A stretch of DNA of 42,152 bases from Methylobacterium sp. J-070 (GCF_022829385.1 NZ_JAKSXX010000311.1:1-42152), one strand, 5' to 3'; positions 27,685 through 34,995 are shown, counted from the first letter of the stretch. The notes: generated by a model not told the origin, from the sequence alone. Made by a program: numbers and translations.

Positions 27685-28728
27685 GTGGCGAGTGCACCCC
27701 GCTTCGGCATCTGGGCCGCGGTTCACGGCTCCCGCGCCGCCCATCACGATCCCGACGAGCCCGACGACGCCGGCTGGGAGCGCAACCGCGCCCTTGTGCT
27801 GGAGGCGGAGGCGCTCGGCTTCGATGCGGTGCTGGTCGCGCAGCACACGATGAACCCCTACGACGCGGAGCGCGACCAGCTCGAGGCCTGGACGGGGGCG
27901 GCGGCGCTCGCCGCGCTCACCCGGCGCATCGAGATCATCGCGGCGATCAAGCCCGGCCTGTACCACCCGGTGGTGCTCGCCAAGATGGCGCTGCAGATCG
28001 AGCATATCAGCGGCGGACGCTTCGCCCTGAACCTCGTGAATGCCTGGAACAAGGCCGAGTTCGAGCGGGCCGGGCTCCCGTTCCCGGCCCATGACGAGCG
28101 CTACGCCTATGGCCGCGAATGGATCGGCCTCGTGGACCGGCTGATGCGCGGGGAGGCCGTCAACTTCGCGGGCGCGCATTTCCAGGTCGAGGACTATCGG
28201 CTCCGCCCGGCCGGCACCTTCCGGCCACGGCCGACCATCTATCTCGGCGGCGAATCCGAGCCGGCCCGGGCGCTGGCCGCCGACCATGCCGACGTGTGGT
28301 TCATCAACGGCCAACCGCTGGAGGACGTCGCCGCCCTGATCGCCGACGTGGCCCGGCGCCCCGCCGCGAACGGCGCCCTGCGCTACGGCCTCTCGGCCTT
28401 CGTGATCGCCAGGGAGACCGATGCGGAGGCGCACACCGAGCATGCCCGCCTCCTCGCCCTCGCGCAGCGCGACGCGGCCCTGCGCGCCGACACCCGCGCT
28501 CGCACGGATGCCGCGAGCGTGATGTTCGCGAAGACCGATGCGGCGGCCTCCCGCCATGTCGGGACCAATGGCGGCACCGCCGCCGGGCTGGTCGGCAGCT
28601 ACGAGACCGTGGCCGCGCGGATCCGTGACTTCCACGCCGCCGGCATCGAGCTGTTCATGCTGCAGTTCCAGCCCTTCGAGGCGGAGATGCGCCGCTTCGC
28701 CGAGCAGATCATCCCCCGCACCCGCTGA
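27685..28728 (+). CDS. SfnG-like FMNH2-dependent sulfone/alkanesulfonate monooxygenase
   Basis: A 347-residue luciferase-like enzyme, the length of SfnG/MsuD/SsuD rather than of NtaA types. It has AAIKPGLYHPVVLAKMALQI, HISGGRFALNLVNAWNKAEF, HDERYAYGREWIGLVDRLM, GGESEPARALAADHADVWF then INGQPLEDVAALIADV, and a C-terminal LFMLQFQPFEAEMRRFAEQI. The arrangement resembles SfnG (dimethyl-sulfone monooxygenase), but I cannot exclude a sulfonate monooxygenase. The start is GTG, four bases after the binding-protein stop, so coupling is likely. Expected role: FMNH2 plus O2 cleavage of a C-S bond, releasing a sulfinate or sulfite. Confidence 0.78.
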   Translation: MASAPRFGIWAAVHGSRAAHHDPDEPDDAGWERNRALVLEAEALGFDAVLVAQHTMNPYDAERDQLEAWTGAAALAALTRRIEIIAAIKPGLYHPVVLAKMALQIEHISGGRFALNLVNAWNKAEFERAGLPFPAHDERYAYGREWIGLVDRLMRGEAVNFAGAHFQVEDYRLRPAGTFRPRPTIYLGGESEPARALAADHADVWFINGQPLEDVAALIADVARRPAANGALRYGLSAFVIARETDAEAHTEHARLLALAQRDAALRADTRARTDAASVMFAKTDAAASRHVGTNGGTAAGLVGSYETVAARIRDFHAAGIELFMLQFQPFEAEMRRFAEQIIPRTR

Positions 28729-28742
28729 CCCGGAGGGCTTCG

Positions 28743-30080
28743 ATGAGCGGCCGCCAACTGCATCTCAACGTCAACCTGTTGCATTCGGGGGTCTACCCGT
28801 CCGCGTGGCGGCTGCCGGAGAGCCGACCGGACGCCTTTCTCGACATCGACCACTTCGTGCGCGTCGCCCGCATCGCCGAGCGCGGCAAGCTCGACGCGAT
28901 CTTCCTCGCCGACACGCCGGCGATCAACGACCGGATCGACTACCGGCCGTTCAACGCCCTCGAACCGACCGTGGTGCTGTCCGCCGTCGCGGCGGCGACG
29001 AGCCATGTCGGCCTCGTGGCCACCGCCTCGACGACCTACAACGAGCCTTACAATCTCGCCCGCCGCTTCGCGAGCCTCGACCTCGTGAGCCGTGGCCGGG
29101 CCGGCTGGAACGTGGTCACGACGGCCGACGCCGCCGCCGGCCGCAACTTCGGCTTCACCGGCGCCTCCGAGCACGGCGCCCGCTACGCCAGGGCCCGCGA
29201 GTTCACCGATCTCGTCCACGCCCTATGGGACAGCTGGGAGGACGACGCCTTCCTCGGCGACAAGGCGAGCGGCCGGTTCGTCGACACGGCCAAGGTCCAC
29301 GCCATCGAGCACCGCGGGGTGCACTACGCCGTCGCGGGGCCGCTCACGGTGCCGCGCAGCGCGCAGGGACGCCCGGTCACCTTCCAGGCCGGCGGCTCGG
29401 AGGACGGGCGCGAGCTCGCCGCCGCCACCGCCGACGCGGTGTTCTCCCTGGCCCAGACCCTCGAGGACGGCGTGGCGTATGCCCGGGACCTGAGGGCGCG
29501 GGCGGCGCGCTACGGCCGCAGCCCCGAGGCGCTGGTCGTCCTGCCCGGCCTCGCCACGGTGATCGGCTCCACGGAGGCGGAGGCGCGCCGCCGCCAGGAT
29601 GCGCTCTGGGATCTCGTGCCGGAGGCGTACAGCCTCGCCCGGCTCGCGGGCACGCTGAGGATCGACCCCGCCCGGCTCGACCTCGACAAGCCGCTCCCCG
29701 ACCCGCTGCCCCTGCCGCCGGACGGCAACCACACGATGTTCCTCGGCACGGTCGCCCTCGCGCGCCGGGACAGGCTGACGGTCCGCCAGCTCCTGCGCGC
29801 CCTCGGCGGCGGCGTCGGCCACCGCATCGTCGCCGGCACGCCGGAGGCCATCGCCGACGACATCGAGGCGTGGTTCCGTGCCGGCGCGGCGGACGGCTTC
29901 AACCTGATGCCGGACGTGCTGCCGGAGGGCCTTGAGACCTTCGTGGACGCGGTCGTGCCGATCCTCCGGCGCCGCGGTCTTTTCCGCCGGGACTATTCCG
30001 GGGCGACGCTGCGCGATCACCTGGGTCTGGCGCGGCCCGCGAGCCGCTACCTGGCGACCGGGCACGCGCTCTCAGCGTAA
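28743..30080 (+). CDS. FMNH2-dependent monooxygenase, NtaA/SnaA/DszA family, third long copy
   Basis: A 445-residue luciferase-like monooxygenase. Features include LHLNVNLLHSGVYPSAWRLP, AERGKLDAIFLADTPAIND, LVATASTTYNEPYNLARRFA, SRGRAGWNVVTTADAAAGRN, FQAGGSEDGRELAAATADAV and a C-terminal LRDHLGLARPASRYL. It is the closest in layout to the minus-strand copy at 23708-25036 (shared TASTTYNEP and LRDHLGL motifs), so the two look like paralogues. A GGAGG-like site precedes the ATG by a few bases. It lies 14 bases after the SfnG-like gene and ends this operon. The substrate is unknown. Confidence 0.82.
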   Translation: MSGRQLHLNVNLLHSGVYPSAWRLPESRPDAFLDIDHFVRVARIAERGKLDAIFLADTPAINDRIDYRPFNALEPTVVLSAVAAATSHVGLVATASTTYNEPYNLARRFASLDLVSRGRAGWNVVTTADAAAGRNFGFTGASEHGARYARAREFTDLVHALWDSWEDDAFLGDKASGRFVDTAKVHAIEHRGVHYAVAGPLTVPRSAQGRPVTFQAGGSEDGRELAAATADAVFSLAQTLEDGVAYARDLRARAARYGRSPEALVVLPGLATVIGSTEAEARRRQDALWDLVPEAYSLARLAGTLRIDPARLDLDKPLPDPLPLPPDGNHTMFLGTVALARRDRLTVRQLLRALGGGVGHRIVAGTPEAIADDIEAWFRAGAADGFNLMPDVLPEGLETFVDAVVPILRRRGLFRRDYSGATLRDHLGLARPASRYLATGHALSA

Positions 30081-30146
30081 TCGGGCGCGTTGCGGCCTGA
30101 CCGCGACGGTCCTGCAGTTTCGTTGTGAGCCCATCTCATACGCCGC

Positions 30147-30376
30147 CTAGTCGGGGAGCATCGCCGCCAGGAAGACAAGGACCGGTGCCGCCCCGGTCCA
30201 GAGCGCCGCCACGGCCGGGGCAGAAGCCCGACAGGCCCAGGCCGATGCCGATCGGGACGGCCCGAGCGCGAGGGGCGCATCGATCCGTCGGGAGGTCGGC
30301 GGGCGGAAGGTCGCGGCGAGGGCCGGGCGCGACAGACGGCGGGAATGGGGCCGGCCATCGCCGGTCCGATGAACCC
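30147..30376 (-). pseudogene. Decayed YeeE/YedE (DUF6691) sulfur-transport membrane protein
   Basis: Read on the minus strand, three successive frames reassemble a YedE C-terminal half. Around 30250-30335 one frame gives LSRPALAATF, then PPTSRRIDAPLALG. Next, after loss of one base in a G-run, comes AVPIGIGLGLSGFCPG (the YedE GYCPGPA hallmark). A second shift, explained by loss of five bases within CGGC repeats, leads to PAVAALWTGAAPVLVFLAAM and an early stop at 30147. The 5' part is barely recognisable. YeeE/YedE proteins move thiosulfate or related sulfur species, fitting the neighbouring cluster. The calls were made by hand translation; sequencing error cannot be excluded for a single shift, but two shifts plus a lost start support a pseudogene. 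Confidence 0.68.
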
Positions 30377-30434
30377 GTTCAAACGACGAAAATCGTCTCC
30401 GCCGCCGCCGGAGCGAGACGTCTTCGGCAGCCTT

Positions 30435-30791
30435 CTAGAACCGCCCGTCCCTGTGCAGGGCGCCGAAGAAGTTGACGATATCCATCGCCAGCGACCGGAA
30501 GCCGAACAGGCGGATCGGATGACCGTCGAGGGTGCCGTCCCGCAACTCGATCATGGCCGTCCTGGGATTGAATCGGAACACCATCCGGCAGCCCCCGAAG
30601 GTGGCCCAGAGCAGGGCCGGCCCGGCCTCCGCCGGCTGAAGCGCCACGGAACCGGGCTCGGCCTCGGCGAGCACCCCGCCGATCACCGCTAGGGTCACGG
30701 GGACGACCTCGTCCAGGGTCTCCTCGGCCGCCTGCAGGACCGATTCGGCGAAGGCCCGCAGGGTCGCACCGTCGCTGGTCACAATCGCCAT
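30435..30791 (-). CDS. Conserved-looking hypothetical protein, 118 residues
   Basis: I do not recognise the family. The ATG at 30791 is preferred because GGGGGAG lies just before it; the frame also continues upstream to 30896. The protein opens MAIVTSDGATLRAFAESVLQ, has a helical acidic stretch (AAEETLDEVVPVTLAVIGGV), a central strand-rich part (LLWATFGGCRMVFRFNPRTA, then LRDGTLDGHPIRLFGFR) and ends IVNFFGALHRDGRF. It is probably soluble and cytoplasmic; no signal or membrane segment is seen. It is divergent from rpsM and stands where adk would normally be found in related genomes. Confidence 0.6.
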   Translation of the reverse strand: MAIVTSDGATLRAFAESVLQAAEETLDEVVPVTLAVIGGVLAEAEPGSVALQPAEAGPALLWATFGGCRMVFRFNPRTAMIELRDGTLDGHPIRLFGFRSLAMDIVNFFGALHRDGRF

Positions 30792-30889
30792 CCGGCTCCC
30801 CCGTGATTTCGGCTTCGGATCCGCCCGAACCTCTCGAATGCGCCGCATCGTGGCGAGGCATGGCGGCATGACGACCCGGCACTCCGTCG

Positions 30890-30918
30890 TTGACATCGGC
30901 CCGCCCGCGCGCTAGCAG
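30890..30918 (+). promoter_or_regulatory. Candidate sigma-70 type promoter of the alpha ribosomal operon
   Basis: TTGACA at 30890-30895 is a consensus -35 element. Seventeen bases later TAGCAG (30913-30918) is a weak -10. Transcription from it would give a ~145-base leader before rpsM. That leader is GC-rich and can fold (GGCC-rich arms around 31005-31050), which would suit feedback control by a ribosomal protein as in E. coli, though this is inference. The site is inside the divergent region with the hypothetical gene. Confidence 0.55.
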
Positions 30919-31068
30919 GCCCTCCTTCGTCCAACCGAACGATGGTCCGAGGTGCCCTGTCAGGGGCTGCCCGCGGGCCGCGTCGTCGTTTCACGTGCGC
31001 AGGGGCCGGCCTCCACCGGACGCGCGCGACACCGGCCCGGATCCCCGGGCCCACAATGGAGAGTGATC

Positions 31069-31437
31069 GTGGCCCGTATCGCAGGCGTCAACATCCCGAC
31101 CAACAAGCGCGTCGTCATCGCGCTCCAGTACATCCACGGCATCGGCGCCAAGAAGGCCGAGGAGATCACCCAGAAGGTGAACATCCCCGCCGAGCGTCGG
31201 GTCAACCAGCTGACCGACGCCGAGGTTCTCTCGATCCGCGAGACGATCGACCGCGACTATCTGGTCGAGGGCGACCTGCGCCGCGAAGTCTCGATGAACA
31301 TCAAGCGCCTGATGGATCTCGGCGCCTATCGCGGCCTGCGTCACCGCAAGCAGCTGCCGGTCCGTGGCCAGCGCACCCACACCAACGCCCGCACCCGCAA
31401 GGGCAAGGCGAAGCCGATCGCCGGCAAGAAGAAGTAA
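31069..31437 (+). CDS. rpsM: 30S ribosomal protein S13
   Basis: A 122-residue protein starting at GTG 31069 (VARIAGVNIPTNKRVVIALQ), the usual S13 length. GGAGAGTG precedes the start. Core S13 blocks are present: YIHGIGAKKAEEI, DREYLVEG-like segment DRDYLVEGDLRREVSMNIKR and the C-terminal RGQRTHTNARTRKGKAK. It binds the head of the 30S subunit and contacts P-site tRNA. It heads the alpha operon here, with no adk or secY upstream, and is followed by rpsK after ~170 bases. Confidence 0.97.
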   Translation: MARIAGVNIPTNKRVVIALQYIHGIGAKKAEEITQKVNIPAERRVNQLTDAEVLSIRETIDRDYLVEGDLRREVSMNIKRLMDLGAYRGLRHRKQLPVRGQRTHTNARTRKGKAKPIAGKKK

Positions 31438-31449
31438 TTTTTCCCACGC

Positions 31450-31476
31450 GGAAGGCCGTGCTCCGCGCGGCCTTCC
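31450..31476 (+). other. Perfect 9-bp stem-loop between rpsM and rpsK
   Basis: GGAAGGCCG at 31450-31458 pairs exactly with CGGCCTTCC at 31468-31476 around a nine-base loop. It lies just after the rpsM stop and a T-run (ATTTTT, before rather than after the stem), so it is not an ordinary rho-independent terminator on the plus strand. It may be an attenuator, a processing site or an mRNA stabiliser within the operon. Confidence 0.5.
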
Positions 31477-31608
31477 CTCCGTCGCGCCGCGTGTCCCGCA
31501 AGGGGTCCGGCGCAGGCCGGACGGCCCTGCACGGGCACCCGGCCCAGTCCCAAAAGAATCCCGAGCGCCTGGAATTACGGGCGCGCTTGAAGGAAGAGTG
31601 AGACGAGC

Positions 31609-31998
31609 ATGGCCAAGGAACCGCAACGCGTCCGTCGCCGCGAACGCAAGAACATCGTGTCGGGCGTGGCCCACGTGAACGCGTCGTTCAACAACACGAT
31701 GATCACCATCACCGACGCCCAGGGCAACACGATCTCGTGGTCGTCCGCCGGCGCGATGGGGTTCAAGGGCTCGCGCAAGTCGACCCCGTACGCCGCCCAG
31801 GTGGCCGCCGAGGACGCCGCCCGCAAGGCCTCCGAGCACGGCATGCGCACCCTCGAGGTCGAGGTGTCGGGCCCCGGCTCCGGCCGCGAGTCGGCGCTGC
31901 GCGCCCTCCAGGCCGCGGGCTTCACGGTGACGTCGATCCGCGACGTGACCTCGATCCCGCACAACGGCTGCCGGCCGCGCAAGCGCCGCCGCGTCTGA
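31609..31998 (+). CDS. rpsK: 30S ribosomal protein S11
   Basis: A 129-residue protein with full S11 signature: NIVSGVAHVNASFNNTMITI, ISWSSAGAMGFKGSRKSTPY, AAQVAAEDAARKASEHGM and the C-terminal DVTSIPHNGCRPRKRRRV. It is the platform protein of the 30S subunit and contacts S6/S18 and the mRNA path. AAGGAAGAG lies ~12 bases upstream. It is followed after 34 bases by a metallo-beta-lactamase-fold gene instead of rpsD or rpoA. Confidence 0.97.
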   Translation: MAKEPQRVRRRERKNIVSGVAHVNASFNNTMITITDAQGNTISWSSAGAMGFKGSRKSTPYAAQVAAEDAARKASEHGMRTLEVEVSGPGSGRESALRALQAAGFTVTSIRDVTSIPHNGCRPRKRRRV

Positions 31999-32032
31999 TC
32001 GGGAACGGCGAAGCCCTTTGACGGAGAAGCTC

Positions 32033-32905
32033 ATGACGGGATCGAAGCCGCTTCCGGGCGTGCTGCGTTGGAACCTCGGCGACCTCACGGTCACCGCGCT
32101 CAACGACGGCTGGTTTCAGGCGAGCCTCGATCTCGTGACGGGGATTTCCAAGGCGGAGGCCGGGCGCCTCCAAGTGGCGGGCTTCCGCACCGAGCAGCCC
32201 AAGATCACGCTGAACGCCTTCCTGATCACCGGGCCCGGCCTCAAGCCGACCCTGATCGATACGGGCTACGGCGACCTCGCGCCGGCGCCGACCCTCGGTC
32301 GGGTCGGCGCGGCCCTGGCGCTCACCGGCGTGACGCCCGAGGAGATCGGCACGGTGCTGGTCAGTCACCTGCATCCCGACCACGTCGGCGGGCTCGTGAA
32401 GGACGGGGCGGCGCGCTACCCGAACGCCGAGATCGTGCTGCACGCCGACGAGGCGGCGCACTGGCTCCCGGACGAGGCCCTGGCCAGGGCGCCGGAGGCG
32501 GCCAAGCCCTATTTCGAGGGTGCCCGCAAGGCGCTGGCTCCCTATGCCGGCCGGGTGCGCGAGCACCGGGGCGGCGAGGTTCTTCCGGGGATCACGGCGG
32601 TTCACCTGCCCGGCCATACGCCGGGCCATTGCGGCTTCCGCATCGTCTCCGGTGGACAGGCGCTGATGATGTGGACCGACGTGGTGCACCTGCCGGCGAT
32701 CCAGTTCAAGAACCCGGAGGCCGGCGTCGGCTTCGATGTCGACGGCGACCAGGCGCGGGAGACGCGCAAGCGGATCCTGGACGAGGTGGCCCGCGAGCGG
32801 ACGCTCATCGCCGGCGGCCATCTCGAATTCCCGGCGCTGGGCTACGTGGACCGGGACGGGGCGGGCTACAGCTTCGTGCCGGTGCTGTGGGTCGGCGGCG
32901 AGTAA
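32033..32905 (+). CDS. Metallo-beta-lactamase-fold hydrolase inside the alpha operon
   Basis: A 290-residue hydrolase. The zinc-binding motif is VSHLHPDHVGG with His112, His114, Asp116 and His117. Further ligands are the His in LPGHTPGHCGF, the Asp in WTDVVHL and the His in IAGGHLEFP. The order and the opening NAFLITGPGLKPTLIDTGYG resemble methyl-parathion-hydrolase and lactonase relatives, so lactones or phosphotriesters are possible substrates; the true one is unknown. ATG 32033 is chosen over an upstream TTG because GGAGAAG sits a few bases before it. It lies 34 bases after rpsK and 108 before rpoA, on the same strand. No signal peptide is seen, so it is probably cytoplasmic. Confidence 0.85.
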   Translation: MTGSKPLPGVLRWNLGDLTVTALNDGWFQASLDLVTGISKAEAGRLQVAGFRTEQPKITLNAFLITGPGLKPTLIDTGYGDLAPAPTLGRVGAALALTGVTPEEIGTVLVSHLHPDHVGGLVKDGAARYPNAEIVLHADEAAHWLPDEALARAPEAAKPYFEGARKALAPYAGRVREHRGGEVLPGITAVHLPGHTPGHCGFRIVSGGQALMMWTDVVHLPAIQFKNPEAGVGFDVDGDQARETRKRILDEVARERTLIAGGHLEFPALGYVDRDGAGYSFVPVLWVGGE

Positions 32906-32934
32906 CGGCGGAAACGGATTCAGGGACCGTTCGG

Positions 32935-32953
32935 GGCGCCAGGGGGCGGCGCC
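32935..32953 (+). other. Inverted repeat between the hydrolase gene and rpoA
   Basis: GGCGCC at 32935-32940 is repeated at 32948-32953 and can pair with itself across a seven-base loop. No T-run follows, so it is unlikely to stop transcription fully. It could modulate read-through from rpsK into rpoA. Confidence 0.35.
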
Positions 32954-33013
32954 GGACGGCCGAAGCGCGGGGACGGGCGTCGCGGATCCCGGGCAAGGAC
33001 GAGAGGTAGGATC

Positions 33014-34033
33014 GTGGTCATTCAGAAGAATTGGCAGGAACTGATCAAGCCGAACAAGCTGCAGGTCACGACCGGCGACGACCCCAAGCGGGTCGCCACG
33101 GTCGTCGCCGAGCCGCTTGAGCGCGGCTTCGGCACGACGCTCGGCAACGCCCTGCGCCGGGTGCTCCTGTCGTCGCTCCAGGGCGCGGCCGTGACGTCGG
33201 TGCAGATCGACGGCGTGCTGCACGAGTTCTCGTCGATCCCGGGCGTGCGCGAGGACGTCACCGACATCGTCCTCAACATCAAGACCATCGCGATCCGCTC
33301 GCAGACGGACGCGCCCAAGCGCATGACCCTGCGCAAGACCGGACCGGGCCTCGTCACCGCGGGCGACATCGGTACGGTCGGCGACATCCAGATCCTCAAC
33401 CCCGACCTGGTGATCTGCACCCTCGACGACGGGGCCGAGATCCGGATGGAGTTCACGGTCGCCACCGGCAAGGGCTACGTCCCGGCCGAGCGCAACCGCC
33501 CCGAGGACGCGCCGATCGGGCTCATCCCGGTGGATTCGCTGTTCTCGCCGGTGACCAAGGTGAGCTACCGCGTCGAGACGACCCGCGAGGGCCAGGATCT
33601 CGACAAGGACAAGCTGACCCTGACGGTGGAGACCAACGGCGCGGTCTCGCCGGAGGATGCGCTGGCCTACGCGGCGCGCATCATCCAAGACCAGCTGCAG
33701 GTCTTCGTGAACTTCGAGGATCCGCGCAAGGAAGAGGCCGCCCCGCTGGCGCCGCAGCTGCCCTTCAACCCGGCGCTGCTCAAGAAGGTCGACGAGCTGG
33801 AGCTGTCGGTCCGGTCGGCGAACTGCCTGAAGAACGACAACATCGTCTACATCGGCGACCTGATCCAGAAGTCCGAGGGCGAGATGCTGCGGACCCCGAA
33901 CTTCGGCCGCAAGTCGCTCAACGAGATCAAGGAAGTGCTGGCCGGCATGGGCCTGCACCTCGGCATGGACATCCCCGGCTGGCCGCCGGAGAACATCGAG
34001 GATCTCGCCAAGCGCTTCGAGGAGCACTACTGA
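33014..34033 (+). CDS. rpoA: DNA-directed RNA polymerase alpha subunit
   Basis: A 339-residue alpha subunit starting at GTG 33014 (VIQKNWQELIKPNKL). The N-terminal assembly domain has the hallmark LERGFGTTLGNALRRVLLSS and DEFSSIPGV-like HEFSSIPGVREDVTDIVLN. The C-terminal DNA- and activator-binding domain has ELSVRSANCLKNDNIVYIGD and FGRKSLNEIKEVLAGMGLHL, joined by a linker at ~235-255. Length fits alphaproteobacterial RpoA. AGGTAGGATC precedes the start. rplQ follows after ~200 bases. Confidence 0.98.
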   Translation: MVIQKNWQELIKPNKLQVTTGDDPKRVATVVAEPLERGFGTTLGNALRRVLLSSLQGAAVTSVQIDGVLHEFSSIPGVREDVTDIVLNIKTIAIRSQTDAPKRMTLRKTGPGLVTAGDIGTVGDIQILNPDLVICTLDDGAEIRMEFTVATGKGYVPAERNRPEDAPIGLIPVDSLFSPVTKVSYRVETTREGQDLDKDKLTLTVETNGAVSPEDALAYAARIIQDQLQVFVNFEDPRKEEAAPLAPQLPFNPALLKKVDELELSVRSANCLKNDNIVYIGDLIQKSEGEMLRTPNFGRKSLNEIKEVLAGMGLHLGMDIPGWPPENIEDLAKRFEEHY

Positions 34034-34230
34034 GGCGAGACCGTCTCGGGGCGGACGTGGCGGCGCTGCACGGCGCCGTCGGTTCGCCCGACCCGGACCG
34101 AGGACTTCGCCGGCACGACGCGAAGTCCCAAAGGAACCCGCCGCGGGGTCATGCGGAATGAACAGCCCCGCTGTTGGGGCGCCCGGCCGTACCGTGGCAC
34201 GGCGGCCGCGACGAGAAGGAAGCCAGCACC

Positions 34231-34641
34231 ATGCGTCACGGTTATCGCGGTCGCCGTTTCAACCGCACCGCCGAGCATCGCAAGGCGATGTTCGCCAACA
34301 TGTCGGTGGCGCTGCTCAAGCACGAGCAGATCGTCACCACCCTGCCGAAGGCCAAGGATCTGCGACCCGTGGTCGAGAAGCTGATCACGCTGGGCCGGAT
34401 CGACAGCGTCCACACCCGCCGTCTCGCCATGGCGCAGCTGCGCGACGCCGACATGGTCCGGAAGCTCTTCACGGTGCTCGGCCCGCGCTACAAGGGCCGC
34501 CCGGGCGGCTATTGCCGGATCATGAAGGCGGGCTTCCGCCAGGGCGACAACGCCCCGATGGCGGTGATCGAGTTCGTCGACCGCGACGTCGAGGCCCGCG
34601 GCAAGGATTCCGGCCCGAGCCAGGTGGCCGAGGCCGCCTGA
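34231..34641 (+). CDS. rplQ: 50S ribosomal protein L17
   Basis: A 136-residue L17 beginning MRHGYRGRRFNRTAEHRKAM, with KHEQIVTTLPKAKDLRPVVE, LFTVLGPRYKGRPGGYCRIM and GDNAPMAVIEFVDRD. AAGGA precedes ATG 34231. The last ~20 residues are a small variable tail. It is the final gene of the alpha operon and is followed by a strong hairpin at 34721-34765. Confidence 0.97.
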   Translation: MRHGYRGRRFNRTAEHRKAMFANMSVALLKHEQIVTTLPKAKDLRPVVEKLITLGRIDSVHTRRLAMAQLRDADMVRKLFTVLGPRYKGRPGGYCRIMKAGFRQGDNAPMAVIEFVDRDVEARGKDSGPSQVAEAA

Positions 34642-34671
34642 GCCCAGCGCGGGCGCGGCAGGCTCTCCCTA

Positions 34672-34690
34672 CCCCTCTGCGGGGGAGGGG
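34672..34690. repeat. Short palindromic GC element after rplQ
   Basis: CCCCTC and GAGGGG arms flank a TGCGGGG loop just downstream of rplQ. Elements of the form CCCTCTGCGGGGGAGG are frequent intergenic palindromes in related high-GC genomes as I remember them, so this may be a REP-like copy. Only one copy was noticed in this window. Confidence 0.3.
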
Positions 34691-34720
34691 AAGACGCGGC
34701 TCCGTTCTCAACCGTCTTAC

Positions 34721-34765
34721 ACGCGAAGAAGCCGCCCCGGCTCACCCAGGGCGGCTTCTTCGCGT
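34721..34765 (+). terminator. Strong hairpin ending the alpha ribosomal operon
   Basis: A 17-bp perfect stem: ACGCGAAGAAGCCGCCC (34721-34737) pairs with GGGCGGCTTCTTCGCGT (34749-34765) around an 11-base loop. It lies 80 bases after the rplQ stop. The following T-run is weak (TTCT), so it may be rho-assisted or act in both directions. Confidence 0.75.
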
Positions 34766-34775
34766 TCTGGCGATA

Positions 34776-34810
34776 CAAAAACGAAAACCCGCCGGCTCGC
34801 GCCGACGGGT
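34776..34810 (-). terminator. Rho-independent terminator for the minus-strand locus
   Basis: On the minus strand a 10-bp stem with one mismatch (ACCCGTCGGC / GCCGGCGGGT, 34787-34810) is followed by TTTTCGTTTTTG (34776-34786). This is a classical intrinsic terminator for the transcript coming from the small ORF at 34995 and perhaps the kinases above it. It sits back to back with the rplQ hairpin. Confidence 0.8.
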
Positions 34811-34908
34811 CTGGAGCAGGGTCCACGTTTCGGATGGTCGCGGGAGCTCGCCGTGTCGGCCCGGTTCGGAAGGGCCGGGAACTCGACCGCGCCGCGGTCC
34901 GAAAACCC

Positions 34909-34995
34909 CTATCCCTGCTGAAACGCGTCCGGTGGACCGTCCTGGTCCGGGTCGATGTCGCGCCGGCGGCGCGGGAAGATGCCGTGATCGCTCAT
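34909..34995 (-). CDS. Tiny ORF of 28 residues with a perfect ribosome binding site
   Basis: ATG at 34995, stop TAG at 34909. The ten bases AAAAGGAGGT (35010 to 35001) are a full match to the 16S anti-Shine-Dalgarno and lie five bases before the ATG, better than for any other gene in this window. The peptide opens MSDHGIFPRRRRDIDPDQDG and ends PPDAFQQG: a basic RRRR run, then an acidic, proline-rich tail. There is no signal peptide or membrane helix. It stands alone between the kinase operon and an intrinsic terminator on its own strand. I do not recognise it; function unknown. It is too short for coding statistics, and the ribosome site is the main support. Confidence 0.55.
   Translation of the reverse strand: MSDHGIFPRRRRDIDPDQDGPPDAFQQG

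Noticed and set aside
32018..32032. TTG start for the hydrolase
   Set aside because: ATG 32033 has GGAGAAG at proper spacing; the TTG lacks one.
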